Below, one piece after another: positions 1 to 9,092 of a DNA stretch of 64,000 nt; within the stretch, counting starts at the first letter, position 1, and each line of letters opens with the position of its first letter. This stretch comes from Nevskiaceae bacterium. Lineage in GTDB: Bacteria; Pseudomonadota; Gammaproteobacteria; Nevskiales; Nevskiaceae. A model generated the notes under the pieces. The model was not told the origin of the DNA, did not search any database, and saw nothing but the letters and a program-made list of their open reading frames with translations. The DNA lies in the NCBI GenBank assembly GCA_004298465.1, contig SCRT01000019.1:57725-121724 (forward strand), read 5' to 3'. The translations under genes were made by a program, and so were the position numbers.

Positions 1-432
1 ATCCGACACCGGGTAGGTCGTGCGCTTGAACGGTCGTGTGAACAGGGTGCGGAACATCAGGTCGTAGGTCCAGCCGGTACGCCGCACCGGTGACCGGCTC
101 GCCAGCCGTGTCAAGCCGAAGGAGGTGGCCGCCAGCGGCTTGATGGCTGCCCAGGTGATTTCCTGCACGAGATGCTGCGCCTTCGATTCCGGAACCCCGC
201 TGTTCACGAGCGCGCGGAACAGGGCCGCGTTCCATTCCATGTAACGCAATATGAGGTTCGTGCCCGGAGAGTGGTGGGGCCGCGTCCGTTTCAGGTCGCG
301 TTGCTCAACGGTGGCCTGCCCCCAGATGCGTCGTGCTTCGGCGTGCGAAAAGGCGTGCCCCAGCGCAGCGAGTGCATGACGGCGATACGTCGCCCGTGGA
401 AGACAGAAGCTGAGTGCCCCTGAAAGTGCCAT
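1..432 (-). CDS. Hypothetical protein, C-terminus cut by window edge
   Basis: An open frame runs from an ATG at 432 to the left edge, giving 144 codons without a stop. The protein starts MALSGALSFCLPRATYRRHA and is basic and soluble-looking. The middle part (residues 55-100, with LILRYMEWNAALFRALVNSG) is helical and loosely resembles proteins annotated as L-2-amino-thiazoline-4-carboxylate hydrolase-like, but I cannot confirm this. It is divergent from the downstream amidase, with about 155 bp between the starts. Codon use matches the neighbours. No function is assigned. Confidence 0.6.
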   Translation of the reverse strand, partial: MALSGALSFCLPRATYRRHALAALGHAFSHAEARRIWGQATVEQRDLKRTRPHHSPGTNLILRYMEWNAALFRALVNSGVPESKAQHLVQEITWAAIKPLAATSFGLTRLASRSPVRRTGWTYDLMFRTLFTRPFKRTTYPVSD

Positions 433-589
433 GTCGTCGATCCTTGCATGCAGTGAAGCGACGTTAGCACAGGTTTGGGTCGGGCTTGACGCTCCGGGAG
501 TCGTGAACTGCGGTGTGTTTTGCGCTTGCTGAAGGTTCATCGCGTCGTGTAGCTTCGTGAGGACAAAAAACTAAATGAGGAGAAACGCC

Positions 590-2053
590 GTGATCGATTT
601 GCAGACCTATGCGGGCTTTGATGGTGTCGGGTTGGCCGAGGCGATCAGCAAGGGCGAGCTGAAGGCGGAGGAAGTGCTGGATGCCGCCCTGGCAGGGGCC
701 GAAGCCGTCAACGGCACCTTGAACTGCATCCTCGCGATGCTGCCGGATGCGGCGCGTGAGACGGTCCGGGCGGGCGTACCGCGCGGCCCCTTCGGCGGGG
801 TGCCGTTCCTGGTGAAGGAATGCGTGCTGATGATGAAGGGTGCGCCTTATCGGCTCGGCAGCCGTCTGCTGGAAGGTTTCGTCGCACCCTACGACACGGA
901 GCTCATGGCGCGTTTCCGGCGCGCTGGGCTCATTGCGTTCGGGACGACGTCCACCCCCGAGTTTGCCTACAGCGCGACGACCGAGCCGGTGATGTTCGGG
1001 CCGACGCGCAACCCCTGGGACGTGCATCGCACGAGCGGCGGTTCCAGCGGCGGCGCGGCGGCGGCGGTGGCCGCGGGCGTCGTACCGGTCGCGCATGCCA
1101 ACGACGGCGGCGGGTCCATCCGCATCCCCGCCGCGTGCTGCGGACTCGTGGGCCTCAAACCGTCGCGCGGCCGGGTGCCGCAGGGGCCGGATTACGGCGA
1201 AGCGCTGGAAGGGCTGGCGGCGGAATTCGTGGTGACGCGCACGGTGCGTGACGCGGCGGCCATGCTCGATGCCGTGCAGGGTGCGGACGTCGGCGCGTGG
1301 TTTGCCATTGCACCACCACCGCAGCCCTATTCTGAAGTGATCAGGCGTCCCGGTCGCCGGCTCAGGATCGCGTTCATGGATACCTCGTTTTCCGGTACCG
1401 CGGTCGATGCCGAGGTACAGGATGGCGTGCGTGCGACGGCACGGACGTGTGCGGACCTCGGGCACCATGTCGAGCAGGCGCCGCTCAAGATCGACTGGGA
1501 GTCGTTTTACGGCGCCACGGTCGTCGTGTGGTCGGTGTTCGCCGCCGCGGTCGTTGCGTGGATGGAGTCCGTCACCGGCCGTACCGCGAGCCCCGAGCTG
1601 CTGGAAACCGCAACCTGGGCCACTTATCAGGCGGGCAGGCGGATCAGTGCGGTGGAGCTGGTCGCCGCCAAGGGCGTGCTGAATGCGGCTTCCCGCCAGG
1701 TTGGCCGGTTCTTCGAGAACTACGACGTGCTGCTCACGCCGACCGTGGCGCGGCTGCCGGTTGCGCTCGGCGCGCTGGACCAGAACGCCGCGGGCATCAC
1801 GGCGGATGCGTGGGCGCGCGAGACCTTCGAGTGGGCGAATTTCACGCCGCTGTTCAACGCCACCGGCCAGCCGGCCATCAGCCTGCCGCTGTGCCGCACA
1901 TCGGAAAACCTGCCGATCGGGATGCAGTTCGTCGGCCGCATGAACGATGAAGCGACGCTGCTGGCGCTGGCCGCCGAGCTGGAGCAAGCCCTGCCCTGGA
2001 GCAGGTTCAAGCCGGTCGTCCACGTTTCCAGAGATGTCCCGCCGGTTGCGTGA
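590..2053 (+). CDS. Amidase signature (AS) family amidase
   Basis: This belongs to the AS family, which hydrolyses amide bonds with a Ser-cisSer-Lys triad. The catalytic Lys lies in FLVKECV near residue 76, the GGSSGG signature is near residues 148-153, and the nucleophile region [11 protein letters not shown] is near 172-182. The length of about 487 residues is normal for a single-domain member. I chose GTG 590 because AGGAG sits at 578-582 with 7 nt spacing; an in-frame ATG at 575 overlaps that ribosome site and is less likely. The gene converges on the acyl-CoA ligase with only a 33 bp gap. The substrate cannot be read from sequence; the neighbouring acyl-CoA genes suggest release of an acid for later CoA activation, which is inference. 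Confidence 0.9.
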   Translation: MIDLQTYAGFDGVGLAEAISKGELKAEEVLDAALAGAEAVNGTLNCILAMLPDAARETVRAGVPRGPFGGVPFLVKECVLMMKGAPYRLGSRLLEGFVAPYDTELMARFRRAGLIAFGTTSTPEFAYSATTEPVMFGPTRNPWDVHRTSGGSSGGAAAAVAAGVVPVAHANDGGGSIRIPAACCGLVGLKPSRGRVPQGPDYGEALEGLAAEFVVTRTVRDAAAMLDAVQGADVGAWFAIAPPPQPYSEVIRRPGRRLRIAFMDTSFSGTAVDAEVQDGVRATARTCADLGHHVEQAPLKIDWESFYGATVVVWSVFAAAVVAWMESVTGRTASPELLETATWATYQAGRRISAVELVAAKGVLNAASRQVGRFFENYDVLLTPTVARLPVALGALDQNAAGITADAWARETFEWANFTPLFNATGQPAISLPLCRTSENLPIGMQFVGRMNDEATLLALAAELEQALPWSRFKPVVHVSRDVPPVA

Positions 2054-2086
2054 AGGTGCGCCGCGACGGGTTCCGGATGGCTGGAT

Positions 2087-3592
2087 CTACCGCAACGCCC
2101 GGCCCCATTTCACCGTTTCGCGCAGCTTCGGCTTCAGGATCTTGCCGCTCGGGTTGCGCGGCAGCGGTTCGGCCTGCACGTGCAGGTACTGCGGCACCTT
2201 GAAGTCGGCGATCTCGCTTTTGCAGTGGGCAACGAGGGCCTCCGCGTCGAGCGCCATGCCGGGCAGCGGCACGACGACGGCGCCGACTTTCTCGCCCATC
2301 ATGGCGTCCGGTACGCCGATGACCGCGACTTCGGCGACGCCGGGAAACGCGGCGATCGCGTTTTCCACTTCCACGCAGTACACGTTCTCGCCGCCGCGGT
2401 TGATCATGTCCTTCTTGCGGTCGACGATGTACACCAGCCCATTGGGGCCGATGCGTGCGAGGTCGCCGGTGTGCAGCCAGCCGTCGACGAAGGCCGCGGC
2501 GGTCTTCTCCGGCTTGTTCCAGTAGCCGGAAACCACGTTGCCGCCGCGGATCAGCAGTTCGCCCACGCCGGTCGCGGGGTCGGCGTCCAGCAGCTTCACT
2601 TCCATCACCGGCGAGGGGAATCCCACGCTGTCCGCGTGTTCGGCCGCGTATTCGTGCGGCAGGTAAGTGGCGATGGAGGTGGTTTCCGTCAGGCCGAAGC
2701 CGTTGCCGACGCGGGCGTTGGGGAACTTCAGCTTGAGCTGCCGCACGAGCGACGGGGCGATCGGCGCGCCGCCGTAGCTGAGCCATTTGACATGTGATAC
2801 GTCCAGATCCGCGAATTCCGGCTGGTTGATGGCGAACCAGTAGATCGCCGGCACGGTGATGAGGTTGTCGATGCGTTCCGCCGCGATGGCGCGCAGGAAG
2901 GCCTTGATGTCGAAGGCCGGCATGATGACGGTCGTGCCGCCCTGCATGAGCGTCGGCAACAGCTGGCTGTCGCAGGCGGTGACGTGGAAGAGCGGTACGG
3001 AGACGAGTGTGCGTGTGGGCACGGTGCGGTCGATCCGCAGCACGCGGAACACGGTTTCGCAGTTTGACAGCAGGTTGCGGTGCGCGGTCATCGCGCCTTT
3101 CGGGAAGCCCGTGGTGCCGCTGGTGTAGAAGACGGCGGCGAGGTCGTCCGGCTTCAGCTCCCCGGCCGCGAAGGGTGCCCCGTCGGGCAGCGCCGTGCCT
3201 GCCGTGAACACGAAGCGCGCGCCGGAGTCGTCGACGACGTATTGCACTTCCTTGTCTGTGAAGCGCGTGTTGACCGGCACCACGACGACGCCCGCGAGCA
3301 CGCAGCCGAAGAACGCTTCGACCCACGCCGTGCCGTTGGGCAGGCGGATGGCCGCGCGGTCGCCGGGTTTCAGTCCGAGCGCACGCAGCCCGCCGGCCAC
3401 GCGTGCGGCGCGCTGCCACAGTTCGCCGTAGGTGACGCGCGGGCCGCCGACTTCCACGAGCGCTTCCGCGTGCGGGGCGCGTTCCACACTCGCGCGCAGC
3501 ATGGCGGCGAGCGAGGCGGGCGGGTTCGTATAGCGCAGTGCGCCGTTTGCGTCGCGCTCCACATCACGGGTGTCGAAAGGGGACGATGCCAT
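2087..3592 (-). CDS. Class I adenylate-forming acyl-CoA ligase (AMP-binding)
   Basis: The 501-residue protein activates a carboxylic acid to its CoA thioester through an acyl-AMP. The P-loop-like AMP motif TSGTTGFPKG lies near residue 155-165. It is followed by GFGLTETT, the HTGDLARIG and DRKKDMINRGGENVY hinge region, and the C-terminal catalytic lysine in PRNPSGKILK. No transmembrane or carrier domain is present. The gene is transcribed leftwards, downstream of the alpha/beta hydrolase (gap about 39 bp), so the two probably form an operon divergent from the tetR operon. In acyclic terpene and leucine pathways (atuH type) such ligases sit beside carboxylase operons, so a medium-chain or branched acid is plausible. 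Substrate choice is inference. Confidence 0.92.
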   Translation of the reverse strand: MASSPFDTRDVERDANGALRYTNPPASLAAMLRASVERAPHAEALVEVGGPRVTYGELWQRAARVAGGLRALGLKPGDRAAIRLPNGTAWVEAFFGCVLAGVVVVPVNTRFTDKEVQYVVDDSGARFVFTAGTALPDGAPFAAGELKPDDLAAVFYTSGTTGFPKGAMTAHRNLLSNCETVFRVLRIDRTVPTRTLVSVPLFHVTACDSQLLPTLMQGGTTVIMPAFDIKAFLRAIAAERIDNLITVPAIYWFAINQPEFADLDVSHVKWLSYGGAPIAPSLVRQLKLKFPNARVGNGFGLTETTSIATYLPHEYAAEHADSVGFPSPVMEVKLLDADPATGVGELLIRGGNVVSGYWNKPEKTAAAFVDGWLHTGDLARIGPNGLVYIVDRKKDMINRGGENVYCVEVENAIAAFPGVAEVAVIGVPDAMMGEKVGAVVVPLPGMALDAEALVAHCKSEIADFKVPQYLHVQAEPLPRNPSGKILKPKLRETVKWGRALR

Positions 3593-3631
3593 CGTGTTCT
3601 CCTCGTGAACGGTCTTTGTGCCGCTGGCTGG

Positions 3632-4423
3632 TCAACCGTCCAGCGCGTCGAGGAAGTGCATGAGTGCGGCGTTCACCGGCAGCGGGTGCGTCAGGTTGGA
3701 AGCGTGTCCCGCACCCTTGATCACGGTAAGGCTCGCGTTCGGGATGCGCCGTGCCATGTCCTCGGCGCGTTCCAGCTCGATCGCCATGTCCGCGTCGCCG
3801 TGGATGACCAGCGTGGGCGCGCGGATGTTGGCGATGCGGTCCGTGAGGTCGTCGCGCGTGACGAGCGTCCGGTACGCGCCCATCAGGTTCACGCCCTTCC
3901 AGCCGCGCCATTTCGCTTTCCAGGCTTCCGCGCCGGGCCACGCGGGGCCGAGGATGATGTGCTCGATGGTGGTGGCGACGGCCTCCGGCAGGCCGTGCTG
4001 CGCCCAGGCTTCCATCATCGGCTTGTAACCGGCGGTTTTGGCCGGGTCTTCCACCTGCGCCTGCGTGTCGATCAGCACCAGCGCGCGGACAACATCCGGG
4101 TGTGTCAGCGCACAGCGCAGCGACAGGTAGCCGCCCTGGCTCATGCCGGCGATCACCGCATTCTTGAGCCCAAGGTGGCGGATGAGCGCCGCGAGATCGT
4201 CCGCCGAGTCGTAGTAGGAGAACGGGTCGAGCGTATCGCCGGCGGTCTTGCCGTGCGCGCGTTCGTCCCAGGTGATGCAGCGCCAGTCGTCGCGGAACGC
4301 GGCGACCTGCGGGGCGAACATCTCGTGGTCCATCAGCAGCCCGTGCGAGAAGATGATCGCGGGCCGATCGCCGCCCGTGTCTTCGAAATACAGCTTTTGG
4401 CCGTTGACGTGAGCGTAGGGCAT
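3632..4423 (-). CDS. Alpha/beta fold hydrolase
   Basis: This 263-residue alpha/beta hydrolase has the oxyanion segment FSHGLLMD near residue 25-32, the nucleophile elbow GMSQGG (Ser near 95), and a C-terminal catalytic His in GAGHASNLTHP. It resembles the 3-oxoadipate enol-lactonase and esterase-like group in size and in its WDERAHGKT motif. No signal peptide is seen, so it should be cytoplasmic. It is divergent from the TetR gene across 138 bp that hold a palindrome (4518-4531), so that regulator may control it. The true substrate, an ester or lactone, is unknown. Confidence 0.9.
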   Translation of the reverse strand: MPYAHVNGQKLYFEDTGGDRPAIIFSHGLLMDHEMFAPQVAAFRDDWRCITWDERAHGKTAGDTLDPFSYYDSADDLAALIRHLGLKNAVIAGMSQGGYLSLRCALTHPDVVRALVLIDTQAQVEDPAKTAGYKPMMEAWAQHGLPEAVATTIEHIILGPAWPGAEAWKAKWRGWKGVNLMGAYRTLVTRDDLTDRIANIRAPTLVIHGDADMAIELERAEDMARRIPNASLTVIKGAGHASNLTHPLPVNAALMHFLDALDG

Positions 4424-4509
4424 GGGGTTCTCCTCGAATGATTGTGTATGGGCGCCTGCCTGTGGCGTTCCAATCTACCCGCATGCAGGCACGGATAGAA
4501 GGGTTTTAT

Positions 4510-4539
4510 TTGAATGAAGCAAACGCTTGCTAAAAATAT
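4510..4539 (+). promoter_or_regulatory. Candidate promoter with TetR-type operator
   Basis: A near-perfect 14 bp palindrome, AGCAAACGCTTGCT, lies at 4518-4531 (half sites AGCAA/TTGCT). It sits between a -35-like TTGAAT (4510-4515) and an AT-rich -10-like AAATAT (4534-4539), just upstream of the TetR gene and between the two divergent units. This is the usual place for autoregulation by a TetR protein. Binding is inferred. Confidence 0.5.
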
Positions 4540-4561
4540 GGAATTCCGCTAGCGTGGCGAC

Positions 4562-5212
4562 ATGCCTTCGCTGCCCGTCCCCGCCGACCATGAGCGCCCA
4601 CGCCGCCGCGGCCGCCCGCGCAAGACGGCGCTGGAACGGGCCGAAAGCCCGCGCCGCGCGGAGGTGCTGCGGGTGGCGGCGCGGCTGTTCTGCGAGCGCG
4701 GGTTCCACGCCACGACGACGCGAGCGATCGCGGCGGCGGCGGACATGCAGTCCGGCTCCCCGTTCTATTACTTCAAGAGCAAGCGCGCGCTGCTGCACGC
4801 CGTGATGCAGAACGGCATGCGCGAAGCGCAGGTCCGGCAGGATGCGGCACTGGCGGCGCTGCCGGTGGGAAGCCCGCCGCGCGACATGCTGCGGGCGCTG
4901 ATCCGCAGCCATCTTGACGTGCTGCTGGGGCCGGATGCCGACTTCATCCCGGTGATGCTGCTGGAATGGCGCTCGCTCACGCCGGTGCAGCAGAAGGCGA
5001 TCACCACGCAGAAGGATGCCTACGAGGCGGCGTGGATGCCGGTCCTGGTCGCGCTGCGGCGTGACGGCGCGCTGGCGGCGCAGCCGGAAGTCGCCCGGCT
5101 GTTCATGTTCGGCGCGCTGAACTGGGCGGTGAAGTGGTTCGACGCGCGCGGCACCCTGTCACTCGACGCGCTGGCGGCACAGGCGCTCGCCCTGTTCATC
5201 GGAGACGCATGA
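4562..5212 (+). CDS. TetR/AcrR family transcriptional regulator
   Basis: The 216-residue protein has a basic N-terminal arm (RPRRRGRPRK) followed by a TetR helix-turn-helix at about residues 38-84, with ATTTRAIAAAADMQSGSPFY and the conserved YYFKSKRALL. The C-terminal two-thirds is helical, as expected of a ligand-binding domain. It heads an operon: its TGA overlaps the ATG of the SDR gene (ATGA, 5209-5212). By position it resembles AtuR or LiuR-type repressors of branched acyl-CoA catabolism, with an acyl-CoA as likely ligand; this is inference. Its own promoter carries the palindrome at 4518-4531. Confidence 0.93.
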   Translation: MPSLPVPADHERPRRRGRPRKTALERAESPRRAEVLRVAARLFCERGFHATTTRAIAAAADMQSGSPFYYFKSKRALLHAVMQNGMREAQVRQDAALAALPVGSPPRDMLRALIRSHLDVLLGPDADFIPVMLLEWRSLTPVQQKAITTQKDAYEAAWMPVLVALRRDGALAAQPEVARLFMFGALNWAVKWFDARGTLSLDALAAQALALFIGDA

Positions 5213-6102
5213 AATACCGATCCGTTTTCACGCCCGGCCTGTTCGCCGGCAAGACCGCGCTCGTCACCGGCGGGGGTTCCGGCATCGGCCGCTGCACCGC
5301 GCACGAACTGGCGGCGCTGGGCGCCCATGTCGTGCTGGTGGGGCGCACGCAGTCGAAACTGGACGCGGTGCGGGTGGAGATCGCCGAGGACGGCGGTATG
5401 GCGAGTGCGCACGCCTGCGACATCCGCGACGAGGAAGCCGTCAAGGCCATGGTGCAGGCGGTGGCGGCGGAGCGCGGGCGGATCGACCTGCTCGTCAACA
5501 ACGCCGGCGGGCAGTACCTGACGCCGCTGGAGGCGATTTCCGCCAAGGGCTTCAAGGCCGTCGTGGACACCAACCTCACGGGCGGCTTTCTCGTGGCGCG
5601 TGAGTGCTATCTGCAGTCCATGCGCAAGCACGGCGGGGCAATTGTCAACATCGTCGCCGACATGTGGGGTTCGATGCCGATGATGGCGCACTCGGGAGCA
5701 GCCCGCGCCGGCATGGTGAGCCTGACGGAAACCGCGGCGCTGGAATGGGGCGGCAGCGGCGTGCGCGTGAACGCCGTGGCGCCGGGCTATGTCGCGTCCA
5801 GCGGCATGGACCACTACCCGCCGGAAGCGGCGCCGATGCTGCGCGCCATGCGCAAGACGGTACCGCTCGGCCGTTTCGCCACGGAAGCGGAAGTGTCCGC
5901 CGCCGTCGTGTTCCTGCTTTCGCCGGCGGCGGCGTTCGTCAGCGGCACGACCTTGCGCGTGGACGGCGCACGCCCGCAGGTGCGCATGGGCATGCCGATG
6001 CGGGTGGCGAATGCCGAAGCGCAGCAGCGCGATGCGATCCGGGCGTTCGACGGCTTTCATCGGGCGGTGACGCCAAAGGTATTCCAGGACGCGGGCGAGT
6101 GA
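5209..6102 (+). CDS. SDR family oxidoreductase (enoyl-CoA reductase / citronellol dehydrogenase-like)
   Basis: This is a 297-residue classical short-chain dehydrogenase. The dinucleotide motif TGGGSGIG is near residue 20 and NNAGG near residue 97. The usual YxxxK is replaced by HxxxR in MAHSGAARAGM (about residues 161-171). That substitution is typical of the peroxisomal trans-2-enoyl-CoA reductase and AtuB/AtuG-like branch, not a sign of decay. I chose ATG 5209 because it overlaps the TetR stop and leaves TGGGSGIG at the usual distance. The C-terminus extends past the conserved VDGA with about 40 residues. It lies in the carboxylase operon and probably reduces or oxidises a CoA-bound or alcohol intermediate there. 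Confidence 0.9.
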   Translation: MKYRSVFTPGLFAGKTALVTGGGSGIGRCTAHELAALGAHVVLVGRTQSKLDAVRVEIAEDGGMASAHACDIRDEEAVKAMVQAVAAERGRIDLLVNNAGGQYLTPLEAISAKGFKAVVDTNLTGGFLVARECYLQSMRKHGGAIVNIVADMWGSMPMMAHSGAARAGMVSLTETAALEWGGSGVRVNAVAPGYVASSGMDHYPPEAAPMLRAMRKTVPLGRFATEAEVSAAVVFLLSPAAAFVSGTTLRVDGARPQVRMGMPMRVANAEAQQRDAIRAFDGFHRAVTPKVFQDAGE

Positions 6103-6224
6103 ACGGCATGAAACATCGAGGTGGCTGGTCCGGTCGCGCTGCGGCCCGCACGCTTCGGCGCGGCGCAAGGTGCTTCAAGCCGGTGCCTGCGTCAGTCGAC
6201 CGGACTCCGGGGAGCGTGTAGCGC

Positions 6225-7838
6225 ATGGACGTCTTCGATTCGAACTGGAACCCGGCGGGCGACAAGGCCCAGCAGCGTCGTGCGGCGATGCTGGAGCGTA
6301 TCGCCGAGTTGCGCGCGCTGGAAGACCGCGCCACGCACAAGTCCGCACGGGCGGCGCCGCGGTTCCGCAAGCGTGGCCAGCTCCTGCCGCGCGAGCGGGT
6401 GGCGCTGCTGCTGGACACCGGTGCGCCGTGGCTGCCGCTGATGTCGCTGGCCGGCTTCAAGTGCGATACGCCGGATGCCGACAAGTCCGTGCCCGGCGGC
6501 GGCGACATCGGCGGCATCGGCTTCGTGTCCGGCGTGCGCTGCATGGTGGTGGCGAACGACTCCGGCATCGACGCCGGCGCGCTGCAGCCGATGGGGCTGG
6601 AAAAGGCGTTGCGCCTGCAGGACATCGCGCTGCAGGAACGCCTGCCGTTCATCCACCTCGTGGAAAGCGCCGGCGCGAACCTCATGCACTACAAGGTCGA
6701 CACCTTCGTGCACGGCGGTGCGCTGTTCCGCAACCTGGCGCGGCTGTCGGCGGCGGGGCTGCCGGTCATCACCGTCCAGCACGGGTCCGGCACGGCCGGC
6801 GGCGCCTACATGCCGGGGCTGTCGGACATCGTCATTCTCGTCGAAGGCCGTTCGCGGGCATTTCTGGCCGGCCCACCGCTGCTGAAGGCGGCGACGGGCG
6901 AAGTCGCCACTGCGGAAGAACTCGGCGGCGCGCAGATGCACGCCACGGTGTCGGGGCTGGGTGAATATCTGGCCCGCGACGACCGCGAGGCGCTCGGCAT
7001 CTGCCGGCGCGTGGTGGCGGAACTGCAGTGGTCGGGACGTGCGTCCGATGATGGACTGGACGAACCGCCGTGGCCGGCGGAGGAACTGCTCGGCCTCATG
7101 CCCGCCACGCACCGCGAGCCGGTGGACATGCGCGAAGTTGCGGCGCGCCTCGTGGACGGTGGTCGCCTGCTGGAATTCAAGCCCGGCTACGGCGCGGCCA
7201 CGGTGTGCCTGCAGGCGCGCATCGGCGGCCATGCCGTCGGCCTTATCACGAACAACGGGCCGATCGACATCAATGGTGCGAACCGCGCCACGCACTTCAT
7301 CCAGTGGCTGTGCCAGCTCGGCCACCCGATCATCTACCTGCAGAACACCACCGGCTACATGGTCGGCAAGGCGATGGAACAGGGCGGCATCATCAAGCAC
7401 GGCAGCCGGATGATAAAGGCCGTGACCGGCGCCACCGTGCCGCAGATCACCGTCCAGTGCGGCGCCAGTTTCGGCGCCGGCAACTACGGCATGTGCGGCC
7501 GCGCCTACGCGCCGCGCTTCCTGTTCACGTGGCCGAACGCGGCGACGGCCGTGATGGGCGGTGAGCAGGCGGCGCGCACCATGGAGATCGTCGCCACGGA
7601 AGCCTTCAAGCGCAAGGGCGTGGATGTCGACCCGGCGGTGCTGAAACAGCAGCACGATGCCGTGGTCGCCACTTTCGAGCGCCAGCAGGACGCCTTCACC
7701 ACCAGCGGGTTGTTGCTGGATGATGGCGTGATCGACCCGCGCGACACGCGTGCCGTGCTGCGCTTCTGCCTCGACACGATTGCCGAGGGCGCGGCGCGCA
7801 AGGTGAACCCGCTGCCATTCGGCGTGGAGCGGATGTGA
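6225..7838 (+). CDS. Acyl-CoA carboxylase beta subunit (carboxyltransferase; geranyl/methylcrotonyl-CoA type)
   Basis: The 537-residue protein is a biotin-dependent carboxyltransferase that moves CO2 from carboxybiotin to an acyl-CoA. Crotonase-fold N- and C-halves are visible: GSGTAGGAYMPGLSD and FLAGPPLLKAATGE in the N-half, and the second oxyanion region CGASFGAGNYGMCGRA near residue 410. It fits the MCC/GCC beta family in length (about 535) and lacks propionyl-CoA carboxylase features. The segment VHGGALFRNLARLSAAGLPV is closer in my reading to AtuC (geranyl-CoA) than LiuB (methylcrotonyl-CoA), but this needs a tree. Its partner is the biotin subunit at 9089. A GGGGAG ribosome site precedes ATG 6225. 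Confidence 0.9.
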   Translation: MDVFDSNWNPAGDKAQQRRAAMLERIAELRALEDRATHKSARAAPRFRKRGQLLPRERVALLLDTGAPWLPLMSLAGFKCDTPDADKSVPGGGDIGGIGFVSGVRCMVVANDSGIDAGALQPMGLEKALRLQDIALQERLPFIHLVESAGANLMHYKVDTFVHGGALFRNLARLSAAGLPVITVQHGSGTAGGAYMPGLSDIVILVEGRSRAFLAGPPLLKAATGEVATAEELGGAQMHATVSGLGEYLARDDREALGICRRVVAELQWSGRASDDGLDEPPWPAEELLGLMPATHREPVDMREVAARLVDGGRLLEFKPGYGAATVCLQARIGGHAVGLITNNGPIDINGANRATHFIQWLCQLGHPIIYLQNTTGYMVGKAMEQGGIIKHGSRMIKAVTGATVPQITVQCGASFGAGNYGMCGRAYAPRFLFTWPNAATAVMGGEQAARTMEIVATEAFKRKGVDVDPAVLKQQHDAVVATFERQQDAFTTSGLLLDDGVIDPRDTRAVLRFCLDTIAEGAARKVNPLPFGVERM

Positions 7839-7913
7839 GGCGGGGCGGGATTCGGGATTGGTGATCGAGGCGACCCGTCACCGTGAATTGAATGCTTTTC
7901 CAGGACACAGGCC

Positions 7914-9092
7914 ATGCAACTGACACACGAACACGAAGAAATCCGCAACACGCTCACGCGCTTCATCGACGAGCGGATCAACCCGCACGTCGAGGAATGG
8001 GAAGAAGCGGAGCTTTTTCCCGCCCACGAGGTCTTCAAGGGCCTCGGCGAGCTCGGCCTGCTGGGCCTGACGAAGCCGGTGGAATACGGCGGCCTGGGGC
8101 TGGACTATTCCTACAGCATGGTGATGGCGGAGACGCTCGGGCACGTCACCTGCGGCGCGATTCCCATGGCCATCGGCGTGCAGACCGACATGTGCACGCC
8201 GGCGCTGGCGAAGTTCGGCAGCGATGAATTGAAGCGCACGTTTCTCGCGCCCGCGATCGCCGGGGATAGGGTGGGTTGCGTCGGCGTCAGCGAGCCGGGC
8301 GCCGGCAGTGACGTGTCGCGCATCAAGTCCACGGCGCGCAAGGACGGCGGCGACTACATCATCACCGGCCAGAAGATGTGGATCACGAATTCGCTGCAGG
8401 CGGACTGGATGTGCATGCTCGTCAACACCGGCGGCGACGACCTCCACAAGAACAAGAGCCTGGTCATGGTGCCGATGCGCGACGGGCCGAATGGCCAGCT
8501 CACGAAAGGCATTTCCGTCGCGAAGAAGATCCGCAAGATCGGCATGAACGCCTCCGACACCGGCCTCATCTACTTCGACGACGTGCGCGTGCCGCAGGCC
8601 AACCGCATCGGGGCCGAAGGGCTCGGCTTCATCTACCAGATGCAGCAGTTCCAGGAGGAACGGCTGTGGGCGGCGGCGAACTCCCTGCAGGCGCTGGACG
8701 AGTGCATCCGCGACACCATCGAATGGGCGCGGGCGCGCAAGCTGTTCGGCGCCACGCTGCTCGACCAGCAGTGGGTGCAGTTCAAGCTCGTGGAACTGCA
8801 GACGGAAGTGGAGGCGCTGCGCGCGCTGACGTGGGCCGCCGGCGAGCGCTACGTGGCGGGCGAAAACGTGCTGCAGTGGGCGAGCATGGCCAAGCTCAAG
8901 GCCGGGCGGCTGATGCGTCAGGTGTCCGACACCTGCCTGCAGTTCTGGGGCGGCATGGGCTTCACGCTCGAAAACCGCGTGGCGCGGCTGTACCGCGACG
9001 GTCGCCTCGGCTCCATCGGCGGCGGCGCGGACGAAGTGATGATGGGCATCATCGCCAAGACCATGGGCATGGTCGGGCGGCCGGCAAAATGA
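7914..9092 (+). CDS. Acyl-CoA dehydrogenase (citronellyl-CoA dehydrogenase-like)
   Basis: This 392-residue flavoprotein should introduce a 2,3-double bond in an acyl-CoA. Diagnostic segments are CVGVSEPGAGSDVSRI, the FAD/substrate loop GQKMWITNS, and RKLFGATLLDQQWVQFKL. The position of the medium-chain Glu (YEGT) reads GGGA, so that base is absent. A Glu at about 249 in FQEERL sits where isovaleryl- and long-chain dehydrogenases place theirs. This fits a dehydrogenase for branched acyl-CoAs. It lies 75 bp after the carboxylase beta gene and overlaps the biotin subunit by 4 bp, so co-translation is likely. AtuD is the closest functional analogue by context. Confidence 0.9.
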   Translation: MQLTHEHEEIRNTLTRFIDERINPHVEEWEEAELFPAHEVFKGLGELGLLGLTKPVEYGGLGLDYSYSMVMAETLGHVTCGAIPMAIGVQTDMCTPALAKFGSDELKRTFLAPAIAGDRVGCVGVSEPGAGSDVSRIKSTARKDGGDYIITGQKMWITNSLQADWMCMLVNTGGDDLHKNKSLVMVPMRDGPNGQLTKGISVAKKIRKIGMNASDTGLIYFDDVRVPQANRIGAEGLGFIYQMQQFQEERLWAAANSLQALDECIRDTIEWARARKLFGATLLDQQWVQFKLVELQTEVEALRALTWAAGERYVAGENVLQWASMAKLKAGRLMRQVSDTCLQFWGGMGFTLENRVARLYRDGRLGSIGGGADEVMMGIIAKTMGMVGRPAK

